From positions 124,001 to 188,000 of the forward strand of contig NVUH01000001.1 of assembly GCA_002401855.1 (NCBI GenBank): a stretch of DNA of 64,000 nt, written 5' to 3'. Shown piece after piece: positions 1 through 9,743 of the stretch. The notes under the pieces are model-generated. The model worked only from the letters and a program-made list of their open reading frames with translations. It ran no database searches and was not told the DNA's origin. The DNA is from Hyphomicrobiales bacterium (GTDB lineage Bacteria; Pseudomonadota; Alphaproteobacteria; Rhizobiales; OSC116). Position 1 is the stretch's first letter. Every line of letters starts with the position of its first letter. Made by a program: the position numbers and the translations under genes.

Positions 1-2
1 AG

Positions 3-317
3 TCCCGCAATCCGCAAATAGATTGGGTTTCACGCTGGAACCATAGTTATGAGTTGAATTTAGAAGGCGAAACCATCAAAGTCACACGACGGGTGATAAG
101 CCATCAAGATGAGCTTATGGTTTTTGAGCATGAATATATATTTGAAGATGAGACTTTGGTCTCAAAAAGCCATTTACGCTTCATGCCTAAACAAAAAATT
201 GCCAAGCTATACAGCCAAGCAAATCTTGCACTTAAAACGTTTATTGGCGATTGGACGGGTGGAGCTTTTGACCCCACCACATCTCAAGAAATGATTTTCA
301 AGCTCACAATGCACTGA
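3..317 (+). CDS. Class I SAM-dependent methyltransferase, C-terminal part only
   Basis: The reading frame is open from the first bases of the window (codons in phase from base 3) to a stop at 317, so only about the last 104 residues of the protein are present. The visible part alternates charged strands (TRRVISHQDEL, FEHEYIFEDETL) with LRFMPKQKIAKLYSQANL and ends in IGDWTGGAFDPTTSQEMIF. That matches the C-terminal half of small class I methyltransferases, where the substrate-side strands and the closing GDW/F..S.E.I strand lie. The SAM-binding motifs are outside the window, so the substrate is unknown. A TTG at 54 could be mistaken for a start but lies inside the domain. Confidence 0.75.
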   Translation, partial: SRNPQIDWVSRWNHSYELNLEGETIKVTRRVISHQDELMVFEHEYIFEDETLVSKSHLRFMPKQKIAKLYSQANLALKTFIGDWTGGAFDPTTSQEMIFKLTMH

Positions 318-669
318 TTTTGTTGCATTGGTCTGACTTGCATACGGGTTTGCTTTGGTGCGGTCTAACTTTGGTGCATCGTAAAACTGAGCGGTTTGGC
401 ATCAGCCCTAGGGCCGCTATGCTGCCAATTTAATTTGTCATATTTCGACACTGGTTTTACTTCATTATGGTATAACCAATTGCTTATTGTTAAAAATACT
501 TTAGTCATTTATAGTTCCCTTTACTCACTCAAAAGTTAAATTATCTTACCCACCATTGGCTATAAGGTAGGGTTGAAACGGTTAACAAATGTTAGTGTCG
601 GGCAAGGAGATTGATTCCATGCTTAGCAACAAATTAATTCATTTGATAAAATTTTAACTAATGGTTCGG
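318..669. other. Gene-poor intergenic stretch
   Basis: No long reading frame here looks real. Just after the methyltransferase there is an imperfect inverted repeat around 399-431 (TTTGGCAT ... ATGCTGCCAA enclosing GCCCTAGGGC) that could be a 3' end structure for that gene. The right part is AT-rich and contains a possible 12-codon reading frame at 619-657, described separately. Confidence 0.5.
604..657 (+). CDS. Possible 12-residue microprotein
   Basis: A full-strength Shine-Dalgarno sequence, AAGGAG at 604-609, lies 9 nt before an ATG at 619 that opens a 12-codon frame (MLSNKLIHLIKF) ending in TAA at 655-657. The peptide is amphipathic and basic. Nothing else supports translation and there is no homology to judge by. 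It could equally be a chance match in AT-rich intergenic DNA. The entry includes the ribosome binding site. Confidence 0.2.
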   Translation, partial: KEIDSMLSNKLIHLIKF

Positions 670-861
670 TTAAGCGACTTCAACTGACACTTTATGTGGC
701 AATTTTGCTGGCTTGTCATGAGGGCGTATCGATTTTGATTTGAGTTTTCGTTCGACCTTGTTTTTGTCTTTAAACCAAAAACCAAAACAATAGCCAATGA
801 TGAATATAATGATACTCACCTGAAATATAACTTTACCTAAACTCAAAAATAGAAACCGCAT
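670..861 (-). CDS. Small single-pass membrane protein, unknown function
   Basis: This frame encodes 63 residues. Residues about 3-28 are strongly hydrophobic (FLFLSLGKVIFQVSIIIFIIGYCFGFWF), forming one membrane span, and are followed by a basic, hydrophilic tail rich in K and R. An AAAGGG sequence lies 8-9 nt before the ATG at 861, which supports translation. It stands alone between a non-coding stretch and the RNA methyltransferase gene 109 nt away on the same strand. I do not recognise a family; the basic tail would face the cytoplasm under the positive-inside rule. Confidence 0.45.
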   Translation of the reverse strand: MRFLFLSLGKVIFQVSIIIFIIGYCFGFWFKDKNKVERKLKSKSIRPHDKPAKLPHKVSVEVA

Positions 862-970
862 TTTACTAACCCTTTCACCCCCAATTTCTAAGCTTGAGCG
901 TAGTAGAAAAAGATTAATAAAGTTTTATTTGAATTAAATTGCTCCTAATCATGGTTAAAATTCGGTTAAT

Positions 971-2233
971 CTATAGTCTAGTTAAATGCGCAACTATTTC
1001 TAAATGAGCCGAATATTTAAACTGATCAATCGCGGCTAAATATTTAATTTCAAAACCTGCCGCAATTAACGTCTCCGCGTCGCGTGCAAAGGAGTTGGGG
1101 CTGCAGCTTATATAGACAATATTGGTAATTTTACTGTCGCAAATTTGCTTAATCTGCGCTTGCGCCCCAGCGCGTGGTGGGTCGATGATGGCCGATGTAT
1201 ATTTATTCAGTTCATCTTTAAATAAAGGGCGGCGGTATAGATCGCGGCCAGTGGCAGTCACGGTTTTAAGCTTTAATTCATCAACACCGCCACTTAAGTT
1301 AAAACCATTTTGCAGGGCCATAATGGCAAATTTATCATGGTCAAAAGCATCAATTTGATGGCTTTGTGCCAAGGCAAAGGTAAACGTACCAATGCCCGCA
1401 AATAGATCGACAATGTCACCCTTCACATCGGTCAAAAACCGCTTAACCAAGCCACTCATGGCAAGTTCTGCGGCCTTGACAGCTTGCATAAAACCAGCCG
1501 CCACAGGGCTTACTCTCACCCCATCAAATGTTTCAAATATATCTTTACGTTGCAAAATCAACTCTTCATTAATCACCACACGGGCAAGGTCTAACTTGCT
1601 GGCCTGCTCATTGACATAATTAATCTCATCATAACTATGGTCATATTTCACATTGTCTAGCCCGATCTCTAACGCCCCATTATAATCGGTAATGCTGATA
1701 TGGCTCACCCCCTTGCGGCTCAACATGGGTTTGATGAAATCAGCCAATTTCGGCACAATGGCCAAAATGTTAGAGGTGATGATCGGGCATTCTTCTAAGG
1801 GTATAATGTCATGGGTTTGGGCTTTGCTATAGCCAATCATAACCGATTTTTTGGTGCGCTTGGCGGCTAATTTCACTCGTCTGCGGCGGTTTAAATCACC
1901 TTTCGTGTGGTCAAAGCTCAAATATTGATCAATATTTTTATCAATGCTATGCTGCTCTAAAGCATATATAAGTGTTGATTTTTTCCACTCATCATAAAAA
2001 TCAGGTGCCATATGTTGCGCCATGCAAGACCCGCATTTCATAAAATGCTTGCATTTGGCCTTCACCCGATCAGCCGATGGCTCAATAATTTTACTGAGCT
2101 TAAATTCATCACTTAGCTCAATAATTTCATTGGGTAGGGCAAAGGGGATATAGGTAGGCTGACCGTCGATATGGACGATGCCATGACCTTTATGACCAAT
2201 CTGGTCGATTTTGACTTGCATGTATGGGCTCAA
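971..2233 (-). CDS. TrmA/RumA-type 5-methyluridine RNA methyltransferase
   Basis: This 420-residue class I RNA methyltransferase belongs to the TrmA/RlmC/RlmD family, which forms 5-methyluridine in rRNA or tRNA with SAM. Four cysteines at 61, 67, 70 and 149 match the [4Fe-4S] ligands of RumA-like members. The SAM site is DLFAGIGTF near residue 277. IIDPPRAG and the YISCSPNSFARD loop, with nucleophile Cys377, complete the catalytic core. The N-terminus (residues 5-55) resembles a reduced TRAM domain. It lies 11 nt downstream of dxs on the same strand, a common alphaproteobacterial order, and is probably cotranscribed with it. The exact target uridine cannot be read from sequence. Confidence 0.9.
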   Translation of the reverse strand: MSPYMQVKIDQIGHKGHGIVHIDGQPTYIPFALPNEIIELSDEFKLSKIIEPSADRVKAKCKHFMKCGSCMAQHMAPDFYDEWKKSTLIYALEQHSIDKNIDQYLSFDHTKGDLNRRRRVKLAAKRTKKSVMIGYSKAQTHDIIPLEECPIITSNILAIVPKLADFIKPMLSRKGVSHISITDYNGALEIGLDNVKYDHSYDEINYVNEQASKLDLARVVINEELILQRKDIFETFDGVRVSPVAAGFMQAVKAAELAMSGLVKRFLTDVKGDIVDLFAGIGTFTFALAQSHQIDAFDHDKFAIMALQNGFNLSGGVDELKLKTVTATGRDLYRRPLFKDELNKYTSAIIDPPRAGAQAQIKQICDSKITNIVYISCSPNSFARDAETLIAAGFEIKYLAAIDQFKYSAHLEIVAHLTRL

Positions 2234-2244
2234 TATAAGTGGGG

Positions 2245-4170
2245 TTAAAGCGCGCTTTTAACCGCTTCTATAATAGCGGCGGCATTAAGTCCAGCTTCTT
2301 CATACATTTTTGCAGGTGTATTGTGGCTTATATAAGTGTCAGGCAAATAGAGTGGTCTGAATTTCAAACCAGCGCTGAATAGGTCAGCTTTGGCCAAATG
2401 GTCAAGCACCATAGATGCAAACCCACCAATTGCACCTTCTTCAAGGGTTAATAATATTTTATGGCTGTTGGCTAAATCATCAATCAAGCCTAAATCAAGC
2501 GGTTTGGCGAAACGCGCATCGGCAATGGTGACCGATATGCCTTCAGCTTCTAATTGCTCGGCAGCTTTTTCGGCCTCTTCCATACGGGTGCCAAAGCTTA
2601 AAATCGCCACATCAGCTTTAGCTTTGCCTTTGGTTTTCGCCCGTTTCATCACGCGGCCTTTGCCAATTTCAAGCGGCACGCCATCTTCAGGCAATTCAAT
2701 GCCAATGCCTTCACCACGTGGGTATCTAAAGGCAATCGGCCCCGTGTCATATGCCGCGGCAGTTGCCACCATATGCACAAGTTCGGCCTCGTCAGAGGCG
2801 GCCATCACCACCATATTGGGCAACGCGCATAAAAAACCAATATCAAAACTACCTGCATGGGTCGGGCCATCAGCACCAACCAAACCAGCACGGTCAATGG
2901 CAAATCGAACAGGTAAATTTTGTATCGCCACATCATGCACCACTTGGTCATAGGCGCGTTGCAAAAATGTCGAATATAAAGCCACAAATGGTTTTAGGCC
3001 TTCACATGCCATGCCCGCAGCGGCGGTCACCACATGCTGTTCGGCAATGCCCATGTCAAAACAGCGGTCAGGATATTCATCTTGGAATTTTATCAAGCCC
3101 GAGCCAGACAACATGGCAGCGGTTAGCGCCACAATTTTTTTGTCTTTGGCGGCATGTTTCATCAGGCTTTGGCCAAATACATCTTGATATTTCGGCGCGT
3201 TAGAAACGCTCTTGACCATTTTGCCGGTTTTGGCATCAAATTTGCCCACACCATGATATTTATCAGCACTGTTTTCGGCAGGGCCATAGCCTTTGCCTTT
3301 TACAGTTTTAATGTGCAGCAAGATCGGCTTGTCATCTTCATCTTTAATGTTGCGTAATACTGGCAATAAATGGTCTAGGTTATGGCCATCCACCACGCCG
3401 ACATAATAAAAACCCATGGCTTCAAAAAATGCACCACCGCCCGATAAAAGCGTTCGGGTATATTCTTCGGTTTGAGCCATAGCGTAACCGACAGGTCTGG
3501 GCAATACGCGGGCGACCTTTTTGCCAATGTCACGTATGGTCATATAGGTATCACCGCTTAAATGACGAGCAAAATAAGCCGACATGGCCCCCACAGGACG
3601 GTCAATTGACATGTCATTATCGTTTAAAATCACAATCAAGCGGCCATTGGCAACATGGGCGTTATTCATCGCCTCATAGGCCATGCCTGCGGTTATCGAG
3701 CCATCGCCAATCACCGAAATAATGTTATGTTTTTCACCTTTAATGTCGCGCGCCAAAGCCATACCAACACCCGCAGATATCGAGGTTGAGCTATGGCCAG
3801 CGCCAAAAGTATCATATTCACTCTCAGTACGTTTGGTAAAGCCAGATAAGCCGCCACCTTTTCTTATGGTGTGCATGCGGTCTCGGCGGCCGGTGAGTAT
3901 TTTATGAGGGTAAACCTGATGACCCACATCCCATATTATTTTATCAGTTGGTGTGTCAAAAACCTTGTGCAGTGCTACCGTTAGCTCAACTACGCCGAGG
4001 CCAGCACCCAAATGCCCACCTGTAAATGACACTGTCTCAACCATATCGGCGCGTAATTCATCGGCCAATTGTTGTAAATCTGTATCGGCAATGTTTCGCA
4101 CATCAGCAGGGCTGTTTACAGTGTCTAACAAAGGTGTTTCTGGTTTTTTATGGGTCACTAGCATGCTCAA
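2245..4170 (-). CDS. dxs: 1-deoxy-D-xylulose-5-phosphate synthase
   Basis: Full-length (641 residues) thiamine-diphosphate enzyme that condenses pyruvate with glyceraldehyde 3-phosphate, the entry step of the MEP isoprenoid pathway. The N-terminal domain has the [14 protein letters not shown] block (His53) and the [17 protein letters not shown] ThDP/Mg motif from residue 155. The central domain has the [15 protein letters not shown] segment with the conserved Glu, then [15 protein letters not shown]. The C-terminal transketolase domain closes the protein. xseB lies 10 nt upstream and the RNA methyltransferase 11 nt downstream, giving an xseB-dxs-rumA-like operon. ispE and ispH of the same pathway are elsewhere in this window. 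Confidence 0.98.
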   Translation of the reverse strand: MSMLVTHKKPETPLLDTVNSPADVRNIADTDLQQLADELRADMVETVSFTGGHLGAGLGVVELTVALHKVFDTPTDKIIWDVGHQVYPHKILTGRRDRMHTIRKGGGLSGFTKRTESEYDTFGAGHSSTSISAGVGMALARDIKGEKHNIISVIGDGSITAGMAYEAMNNAHVANGRLIVILNDNDMSIDRPVGAMSAYFARHLSGDTYMTIRDIGKKVARVLPRPVGYAMAQTEEYTRTLLSGGGAFFEAMGFYYVGVVDGHNLDHLLPVLRNIKDEDDKPILLHIKTVKGKGYGPAENSADKYHGVGKFDAKTGKMVKSVSNAPKYQDVFGQSLMKHAAKDKKIVALTAAMLSGSGLIKFQDEYPDRCFDMGIAEQHVVTAAAGMACEGLKPFVALYSTFLQRAYDQVVHDVAIQNLPVRFAIDRAGLVGADGPTHAGSFDIGFLCALPNMVVMAASDEAELVHMVATAAAYDTGPIAFRYPRGEGIGIELPEDGVPLEIGKGRVMKRAKTKGKAKADVAILSFGTRMEEAEKAAEQLEAEGISVTIADARFAKPLDLGLIDDLANSHKILLTLEEGAIGGFASMVLDHLAKADLFSAGLKFRPLYLPDTYISHNTPAKMYEEAGLNAAAIIEAVKSAL

Positions 4171-4180
4171 TCACCGCCAA

Positions 4181-4414
4181 TTAAAGCTCAATGGCTTCAA
4201 CGCCTTTTATTTCGCCGTTGGATAGGTTGATTTTTTCAACCCGCTGCTCGGCTTCTTGTAATTTTTGACTGCAATATTGTTTGAGCTTTTCACCACGTTC
4301 ATATTGCACGATGGACTTGTCTAACTCACTATTTCCGCTTTCAAGCGTTTTTACAATTTGTTCAAGCTCGGCAAGCGCCTGCTCAAAACTTAATTTCTGA
4401 ATGTCGTTAACCAT
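4181..4414 (-). CDS. xseB: Exodeoxyribonuclease VII small subunit
   Basis: This 77-residue protein has the typical XseB pattern: FEQALAELEQIVKTLESGNSELDKSIVQYERGEKLKQYC with a long amphipathic two-helix hairpin. Several small subunits bind one XseA large subunit to form exonuclease VII, which degrades single-stranded DNA. XseA is not in the window. It precedes dxs by 10 nt, a conserved arrangement in proteobacteria, so the pair is almost certainly one transcript. Confidence 0.95.
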   Translation of the reverse strand: MVNDIQKLSFEQALAELEQIVKTLESGNSELDKSIVQYERGEKLKQYCSQKLQEAEQRVEKINLSNGEIKGVEAIEL

Positions 4415-4538
4415 TCTAGTCTCTTTAGCTGTCGAATCAATCTGTTATAGTTAAGATAATTTGAGCCATAAGTCCAATTTATTAACTATAAATGTTAACA
4501 AGTCGATAAGATTTCCCATCAACTTAAGTATAATTTGT

Positions 4539-5414
4539 TTATTCTTTTTCCACGGCTTTCAAACTTACTGGCGGAATAGACGTTTCTGGAACAAAGAAAT
4601 CGGGCATTAAATTTTGGCTTGGATCAACACGGTATTGGTCAAAATCGCGTTCACCTTCGGCGTATAAAAAGCTATCATCAATGATAAATTGCCCGGTAAA
4701 TTCGCGGCTATTTTTGGCAAAAATCTGCACCGCCGCATCGGCAATAATGTCAGGCGTGCGCGATGCTTGCATTAGTTTTTCGCCGCCCAATATATTTTTT
4801 ATCGCTGCAGTGGCAATCGTTGTGCGCGGCCACAAAGCGTTGACCGCAATGCCCGCCTCACGTAGTTCGCCTGCCAAGCCCAGCACCACCATGCTCATGC
4901 CAAATTTCGCCATGCTATAAGCCACATGACCAGCAAACCATTTTTCGTTCATATCCAATGGCGGAGATAGGCTTAGAATATGCGGGTTCTGTGCTTTCAT
5001 CAAATGCGGAATGGCATATTTAGCCACCATGAATGAGCCTCTTGCGTTGACTTGATTCATCAAATCAAAACGTTTCATTTCAGTTTCTAATATCGGAGTT
5101 AAAGATATAGCCGAGGCGTTGTTAATCACAATATCAATGCCGCCAAATGTTTCAACCGTCTTGTCGATCGCGTCTTTCACATGGTCTTCTTCACGAATAT
5201 TCACCCGCAATGGCAAGGCTTTACCGCCCAAGGCTTCAAGCTCTTCAGCCGCCGTATATATAGTGCCTTCTAGCTTAGGGTGCGGCTTGGTGCTTTTTGC
5301 CGCAATGGCGATGTTCGCGCCTTGTCTAGCAGCCGCTTTGGCAATGGCCAAACCAATGCCACGGCTGGCGCCCGTGATAAAAAGTGTTTTGCCTTTTAGT
5401 GGATTATCGCTCAT
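4539..5414 (-). CDS. SDR-family oxidoreductase, HSDL2-like
   Basis: This is a 291-residue classical short-chain dehydrogenase. The Rossmann motif TGASRGIG starts about 13 residues in, NNAS is conserved, and the catalytic YSMAK lies in the HVAYSMAKFGMSM segment. The closing part (ARTPDIIADAAVQIF ... FTGQFIIDD) resembles the NADP-type SDR branch that includes HSDL2 and related lipid-linked proteins. I chose the ATG at 5414 over an earlier in-frame start at 5474 because GGGAGA sits just upstream and the protein then begins MSDNPLKGKTLFITG. It starts 10 nt after the acyl-CoA dehydrogenase stop, so a shared fatty-acid-related role is likely. The substrate is unknown. Confidence 0.85.
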   Translation of the reverse strand: MSDNPLKGKTLFITGASRGIGLAIAKAAARQGANIAIAAKSTKPHPKLEGTIYTAAEELEALGGKALPLRVNIREEDHVKDAIDKTVETFGGIDIVINNASAISLTPILETEMKRFDLMNQVNARGSFMVAKYAIPHLMKAQNPHILSLSPPLDMNEKWFAGHVAYSMAKFGMSMVVLGLAGELREAGIAVNALWPRTTIATAAIKNILGGEKLMQASRTPDIIADAAVQIFAKNSREFTGQFIIDDSFLYAEGERDFDQYRVDPSQNLMPDFFVPETSIPPVSLKAVEKE

Positions 5415-5424
5415 GTCATTCTCC

Positions 5425-7200
5425 CTATAATGTAAACATATCGTCAGGCGCGGCGAGTAAAACCTCACTGCCATCGATAATTATTTTGTTCAAAGCCATC
5501 ACTTCTGGTAATAAATTCTCAGCAAAAAATCGCGCTAAAATGATATATTCTGCGGCATTGGCCAATTGCCCCACACAGGCAAGCGCCCCCTTGGCGATAT
5601 AATGCGCGCCCAACAACAAGCCCATTAAACGCAGATAATTGGTCGCCGCAGCCAATGGCAAATCAGCATCCTCATCCTTAGCCGCCAACAACCACATGGT
5701 CGCCTCCTTAGCCGCCTCAGCTGCGTCTTTCAAGCGGTAAGCCGCCTTGCCAAACGCCTCATCCGATTGCATTAATTCATCAGCCGTCGCCAAAGCCATG
5801 TCAATAAACCGCAAGGCGGTTGTGCCATTGTCCATATTGAGCTTGCGGCCAACCAAGTCCATAGCCTGAATGCCATTGGTGCCTTCATAAATGGCGGCAA
5901 TGCGGGCATCGCGATAATGTTGCGCCGCCCCCGCCTCTTCAATAAAGCCCATGCCACCATGAATTTGCACACCCAATGTGGCCGATTCGGTGCCCATATC
6001 GGTCGCATAACCTTTGGCAATCGGGGTGAGAAAATCAGCGTCCAAACCAGCCAATTTAGCTTCATCACCATCAAGCATTTTGCTTAAATCTAACGACAAT
6101 GCCGTCTGATAACATAGCGCGCGTGAGGCCAAGGTGTAACAACGTTGTTTCAACAGCATATGTTTAATGTCTGGGTGATTCTTAATCAAAGTCATCTTGC
6201 CTTTGGGCGTGTCAGGCCGCCTGCCCTGCGTGCGCTCATTGGCATAATTTATCGCATGCTGGTAAGCTCTGTCACCAATTGATACACCCTGCGTCGCCAC
6301 CATCAGGCGCGCATTATTCATCAGCATAAACATGCCATTTATGCCTTTATTTTCTTCACCAATCAGGTAAGCCGTCGCGCCTTCAAAAGCCATGGTGCAA
6401 GTCGGGCTGCCATGAATGCCCATTTTTTCCTCAAGCCCAATGGCCTCGACATGGTTACGCTCGCCCAAACCACCATCTTCTTTAACAAGGTATTTCGGCA
6501 CAATGAATAAAGACAGGCCTTTTACCCCCTTGGGCGCATCCTCAACCCGCGCCAATACCAAATGAATGATATTCTCCGCCACATCATGCTCACCATAAGT
6601 GATGAATATTTTGGTGCCATGCAGTTTAAAATCATCGACGTCTCTTACAGCTTTACAAGCCAGCATGCCCAAATCAGAACCCACATCAGGCTCAGTCAAA
6701 TTCATCGTCGCCGACCAATTGCCACTCACAATCTGTTCCAAATATATGCGCTTCTGCTCATCAGTGCCTAAATTATCAATCGTATCGGCCGCGCCTTGGG
6801 TCAATACGGGGCCAATACCAAAGGCCATAGAGGCGGCATTCCACATTTCAGTGGTCGCCACGCCCAGCACAGTTGGCAAGCCCTGCCCGCCATGTTCAAC
6901 GCTGTGCGGCAAACTCGCCCAACCCGCCTCGCACCAGTCTTTATAAGTTTTGCTCCAACCAGTGGCGGTTTTCACCTCATTAAACGCATTGTCATGTGTT
7001 ATCAGTGTTGCGCCTTCAACATCGCCAATGCGGTTAAGCGGGGCAATTTCATTTTCGGCAAATTTCGCGGCTTCGAGTAAAACTGCATCGACTAAATCTT
7101 GCGAAAGGTCGGTAAACTCATCGGCATTTACCCGCTGGCTAAATTCGGTCATATAATCGAGGGTAAATTTAATATCATCAATTGGCGCTTTATAAGTCAT
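5425..7200 (-). CDS. Acyl-CoA dehydrogenase, long form with C-terminal extension
   Basis: At 591 residues this is a long acyl-CoA dehydrogenase, longer than the 380-residue standard and similar in length to the DmdC/FadE-like branch used for 3-methylmercaptopropionyl-CoA and other acyl-CoAs. FAD-binding segments include LTEPDVGSDLG and GTKIFITYGEHD. The catalytic-base region is AAIYEGTNGIQAMDL, and QIHGGMGFIEE is characteristic of the family. Electrons would pass to ETF and then to the ETF-ubiquinone oxidoreductase encoded at 31762-33441. It is the first gene of a two-gene unit with the SDR. A role in DMSP breakdown is possible but cannot be concluded from length alone. Confidence 0.9.
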   Translation of the reverse strand: MTYKAPIDDIKFTLDYMTEFSQRVNADEFTDLSQDLVDAVLLEAAKFAENEIAPLNRIGDVEGATLITHDNAFNEVKTATGWSKTYKDWCEAGWASLPHSVEHGGQGLPTVLGVATTEMWNAASMAFGIGPVLTQGAADTIDNLGTDEQKRIYLEQIVSGNWSATMNLTEPDVGSDLGMLACKAVRDVDDFKLHGTKIFITYGEHDVAENIIHLVLARVEDAPKGVKGLSLFIVPKYLVKEDGGLGERNHVEAIGLEEKMGIHGSPTCTMAFEGATAYLIGEENKGINGMFMLMNNARLMVATQGVSIGDRAYQHAINYANERTQGRRPDTPKGKMTLIKNHPDIKHMLLKQRCYTLASRALCYQTALSLDLSKMLDGDEAKLAGLDADFLTPIAKGYATDMGTESATLGVQIHGGMGFIEEAGAAQHYRDARIAAIYEGTNGIQAMDLVGRKLNMDNGTTALRFIDMALATADELMQSDEAFGKAAYRLKDAAEAAKEATMWLLAAKDEDADLPLAAATNYLRLMGLLLGAHYIAKGALACVGQLANAAEYIILARFFAENLLPEVMALNKIIIDGSEVLLAAPDDMFTL

Positions 7201-7334
7201 ATTTTCCCTTTATTTGGATTTTTCTCAAGTTTAGAGTTGCGAAGCACATGAGGGCAAGCTAATTTCTAAAAAACTGTAAATCAGTGTGCCATTGACTGTA
7301 GGGCAATGGGTATAACTAAGGTAAATGTTTAACT

Positions 7335-8306
7335 ATGGTCGAGATTTTACGCGCCAATCAACAGAATCTAAAAGAGGCTGGCAAGGCCATCAGGCGCGGC
7401 GAATTGGTTGTTTTCCCGACCGAGACGGTTTATGGCCTCGGCGCTGATGCCACAAGTGATGAAGCGGTCGCCGCCATCTATAAAGCCAAAGGCAGACCCA
7501 GCCACAACCCGCTCATTGTGCACATCACCAGTCTTGAGCAAGCCCAAAAATATGGCGAGTTTGACGACAGAGCCAAAAAACTAGCATCCAAATTTTGGCC
7601 AGGGCCGATGTCACTCATCGTCAAACGCACAGAAAACTGCCCGTTGTCAGAAATGGTCAGCGCAGGTGGCGATACGGTGGCGTTGCGCATGCCCGCGCAC
7701 CCGATATCTCGACAATTGTTAGAGGCGGCCAATGTGCCCGTTGCCGCACCCAGCGCCAACTTATCAGGCGGCATCAGCCCCACCTTGCCCGCGCATGTCA
7801 AACAAAGTTTAGGCGATAAGATATTTATGCTGATTGACGGCGGGGCTTGCTTGGTCGGGGTTGAAAGCTCGGTCATTTCGGTACTGCCTAATGAAAGCGT
7901 TAAAATCCTACGGCCGGGCAGCATTGATGCCAATGATGTCGCGCAATTTTTAGGCCAGCCCGTAGAGCAAAGCCAACAATCAAAATCTGTCGATGACAAG
8001 CTCATCTCGCCAGGCCTGCTTACCAGCCATTACGCGCCCAAAGTCAGCCTGCGGATGAATGTTGATCTACCGCATAAGAATGAAGCCTATCTCGCGTTTG
8101 GCACACATGGTTTTAACAATCATTCACTCGATTTAAGCCCAAGTCAAAACCCACACGAAGCGGCGCAAAATCTATTTGCTATGTTGCATCTGCTCGATGA
8201 TTATTGTGTCGAAAACAAGCTCAACATAGCCGTCGCGCCGATCCCCAACACTGGCATTGGCATTGCGATTAATGACCGTTTAACCCGCGCTGCAGCCCCA
8301 AAATAG
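7335..8306 (+). CDS. tsaC: Threonylcarbamoyl-AMP synthase, Sua5 type
   Basis: This 323-residue protein has two domains. The YrdC domain (about 1-200) has GELVVFPTETVYGLGADA, KGRPSHNPLIVHI and VAAPSANLSGG, and is followed by a C-terminal Sua5 domain from about 220. It makes L-threonylcarbamoyladenylate from threonine, bicarbonate and ATP for t6A37 modification of ANN-decoding tRNAs. The Sua5-type extension distinguishes it from the short TsaC. It is divergent from the acyl-CoA dehydrogenase gene and lies 8 nt before the FAD oxidoreductase gene, with which it is probably cotranscribed. Confidence 0.95.
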   Translation: MVEILRANQQNLKEAGKAIRRGELVVFPTETVYGLGADATSDEAVAAIYKAKGRPSHNPLIVHITSLEQAQKYGEFDDRAKKLASKFWPGPMSLIVKRTENCPLSEMVSAGGDTVALRMPAHPISRQLLEAANVPVAAPSANLSGGISPTLPAHVKQSLGDKIFMLIDGGACLVGVESSVISVLPNESVKILRPGSIDANDVAQFLGQPVEQSQQSKSVDDKLISPGLLTSHYAPKVSLRMNVDLPHKNEAYLAFGTHGFNNHSLDLSPSQNPHEAAQNLFAMLHLLDDYCVENKLNIAVAPIPNTGIGIAINDRLTRAAAPK

Positions 8307-8314
8307 AGAAAAAT

Positions 8315-9742
8315 ATGACCAATATTAAATTAGATAATAACCAATTAGATAATAATGACATCGAATTTTTCACTCAGCTTTTGGGCGCAAAATATGTACT
8401 GACCGATAAGGCGAAAATCGAGCCACATATCGAAGAGCCGCGCAAAATATATAAAGGCAAAAGCCCTTGCGTGTTGCGCCCTGCCAATACCGAGCAAGTG
8501 TCCAAAATCATGGCTCATGCCAATAAACGTTCACTCGCCATCATCCCACAAGGCGGCAATACTGGTCTGGTTGGCGCACAGGTGCCTAAATTAGGTGGAG
8601 AGATTATTTTATCCCTCAGCCGTTTAAGCGCTGATATTAAAGTTTCCAAACAAACCCAAAGCCTCACCTGCGGCGTTGGCAATACGCTGGCGCAAGTGCA
8701 GCTGGCGGCGTTAGATGCAGGGCTGTTTTTTCCGTTAAGCCTCGCTTCAGAAGGCTCGTGCCAAATTGGCGGCAATATCAGCTCCAATGCGGGCGGCACA
8801 GGCGTGCTAAAATATGGCAATATGCGCGATTTGGTGCTGGGTCTCGAAGTGGTGATGGCCGATGGTCAGATCTGGAATGGGCTAAAAAACCTACGTAAAG
8901 ACAATACGGGCTATGATTTAAAGCATTTATTCATCGGCTCAGAAGGTACATTGGGCATTGTCACCCAAGCCTGCTTAAAACTCTATGCCAAACCGCAACA
9001 TACGGCCATTGCATTTTGCGGCATTCAAACCCCGCAGGATGCCGTCAATCTGCTGTCATTGGCGCAACAAAACAGCGACAATCAAGTGACAGCGTTCGAA
9101 ATCATCCCGCAAATCGGCATTGATTTTGTGATGAAACATGGCCAAGACATGCGTTTCCCGCTCGAAAGCCAAGCGCCATGGTATATTTTGCTTGAACTTG
9201 CGAGCCAAGATGAGGTGATGATGAATATTCTTGAGAAAGCCTATGAAGCCGAATTGATCAGTGATGCCGTGGTGGCTCAAAACGAAACTCAGGCTAAAGA
9301 CTTCTGGCGCATTCGCCATGTCTTGTCAGAGGTGCAAAGCCTTGAAGGCGGCAGCATCAAACATGATATCAGCGTGGCAGTGGCCGACATCCCCGAATTT
9401 TTGTCAAAAGCGGCAGAGATTGTAAAATCGGTTATGCCAGATGCCCGCCTCGTGCCATTTGGACATATTGGCGATGGTAATTTGCATTATAATGTCAGCC
9501 AGCCTGTTGATATGGACAAGCAAAAATTCCTCGATCACTGGTATGATGTTGCCGATAAAGTGCATGATTTAGTGCTGAGTATGAATGGTTCGGTCAGCGC
9601 CGAACATGGCATCGGGCAGATGAAATTTAACGACATGCGTAAGATAAAATCGGACATTGAGCTTACAATGATGCGACAGATTAAGACCCAATTTGATCCG
9701 AAAAATATCCTCAATCCAATGAAAACAATACCGTTAGACTGA
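8315..9742 (+). CDS. FAD-linked D-2-hydroxyacid dehydrogenase
   Basis: This 475-residue protein belongs to the FAD-binding PCMH (vanillyl-alcohol oxidase) superfamily. The FAD-contact block IIPQGGNTGLVGAQVP lies near residue 70. It is followed by NAGGTGVLKYGNMRDLVLGLEVVMADG and GSEGTLGIVT, and ends in HIGDGNLHYNVSQP and SAEHGIGQMK, the metal/substrate motifs of D-lactate and D-2-hydroxyglutarate dehydrogenases. The likely reaction is oxidation of a D-2-hydroxyacid; D-2-hydroxyglutarate is the best guess by motif. It is flanked at 8 nt by sua5 and at 1 nt by a GNAT gene, indicating one operon. Confidence 0.88.
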   Translation: MTNIKLDNNQLDNNDIEFFTQLLGAKYVLTDKAKIEPHIEEPRKIYKGKSPCVLRPANTEQVSKIMAHANKRSLAIIPQGGNTGLVGAQVPKLGGEIILSLSRLSADIKVSKQTQSLTCGVGNTLAQVQLAALDAGLFFPLSLASEGSCQIGGNISSNAGGTGVLKYGNMRDLVLGLEVVMADGQIWNGLKNLRKDNTGYDLKHLFIGSEGTLGIVTQACLKLYAKPQHTAIAFCGIQTPQDAVNLLSLAQQNSDNQVTAFEIIPQIGIDFVMKHGQDMRFPLESQAPWYILLELASQDEVMMNILEKAYEAELISDAVVAQNETQAKDFWRIRHVLSEVQSLEGGSIKHDISVAVADIPEFLSKAAEIVKSVMPDARLVPFGHIGDGNLHYNVSQPVDMDKQKFLDHWYDVADKVHDLVLSMNGSVSAEHGIGQMKFNDMRKIKSDIELTMMRQIKTQFDPKNILNPMKTIPLD

Positions 9743-9743
9743 T

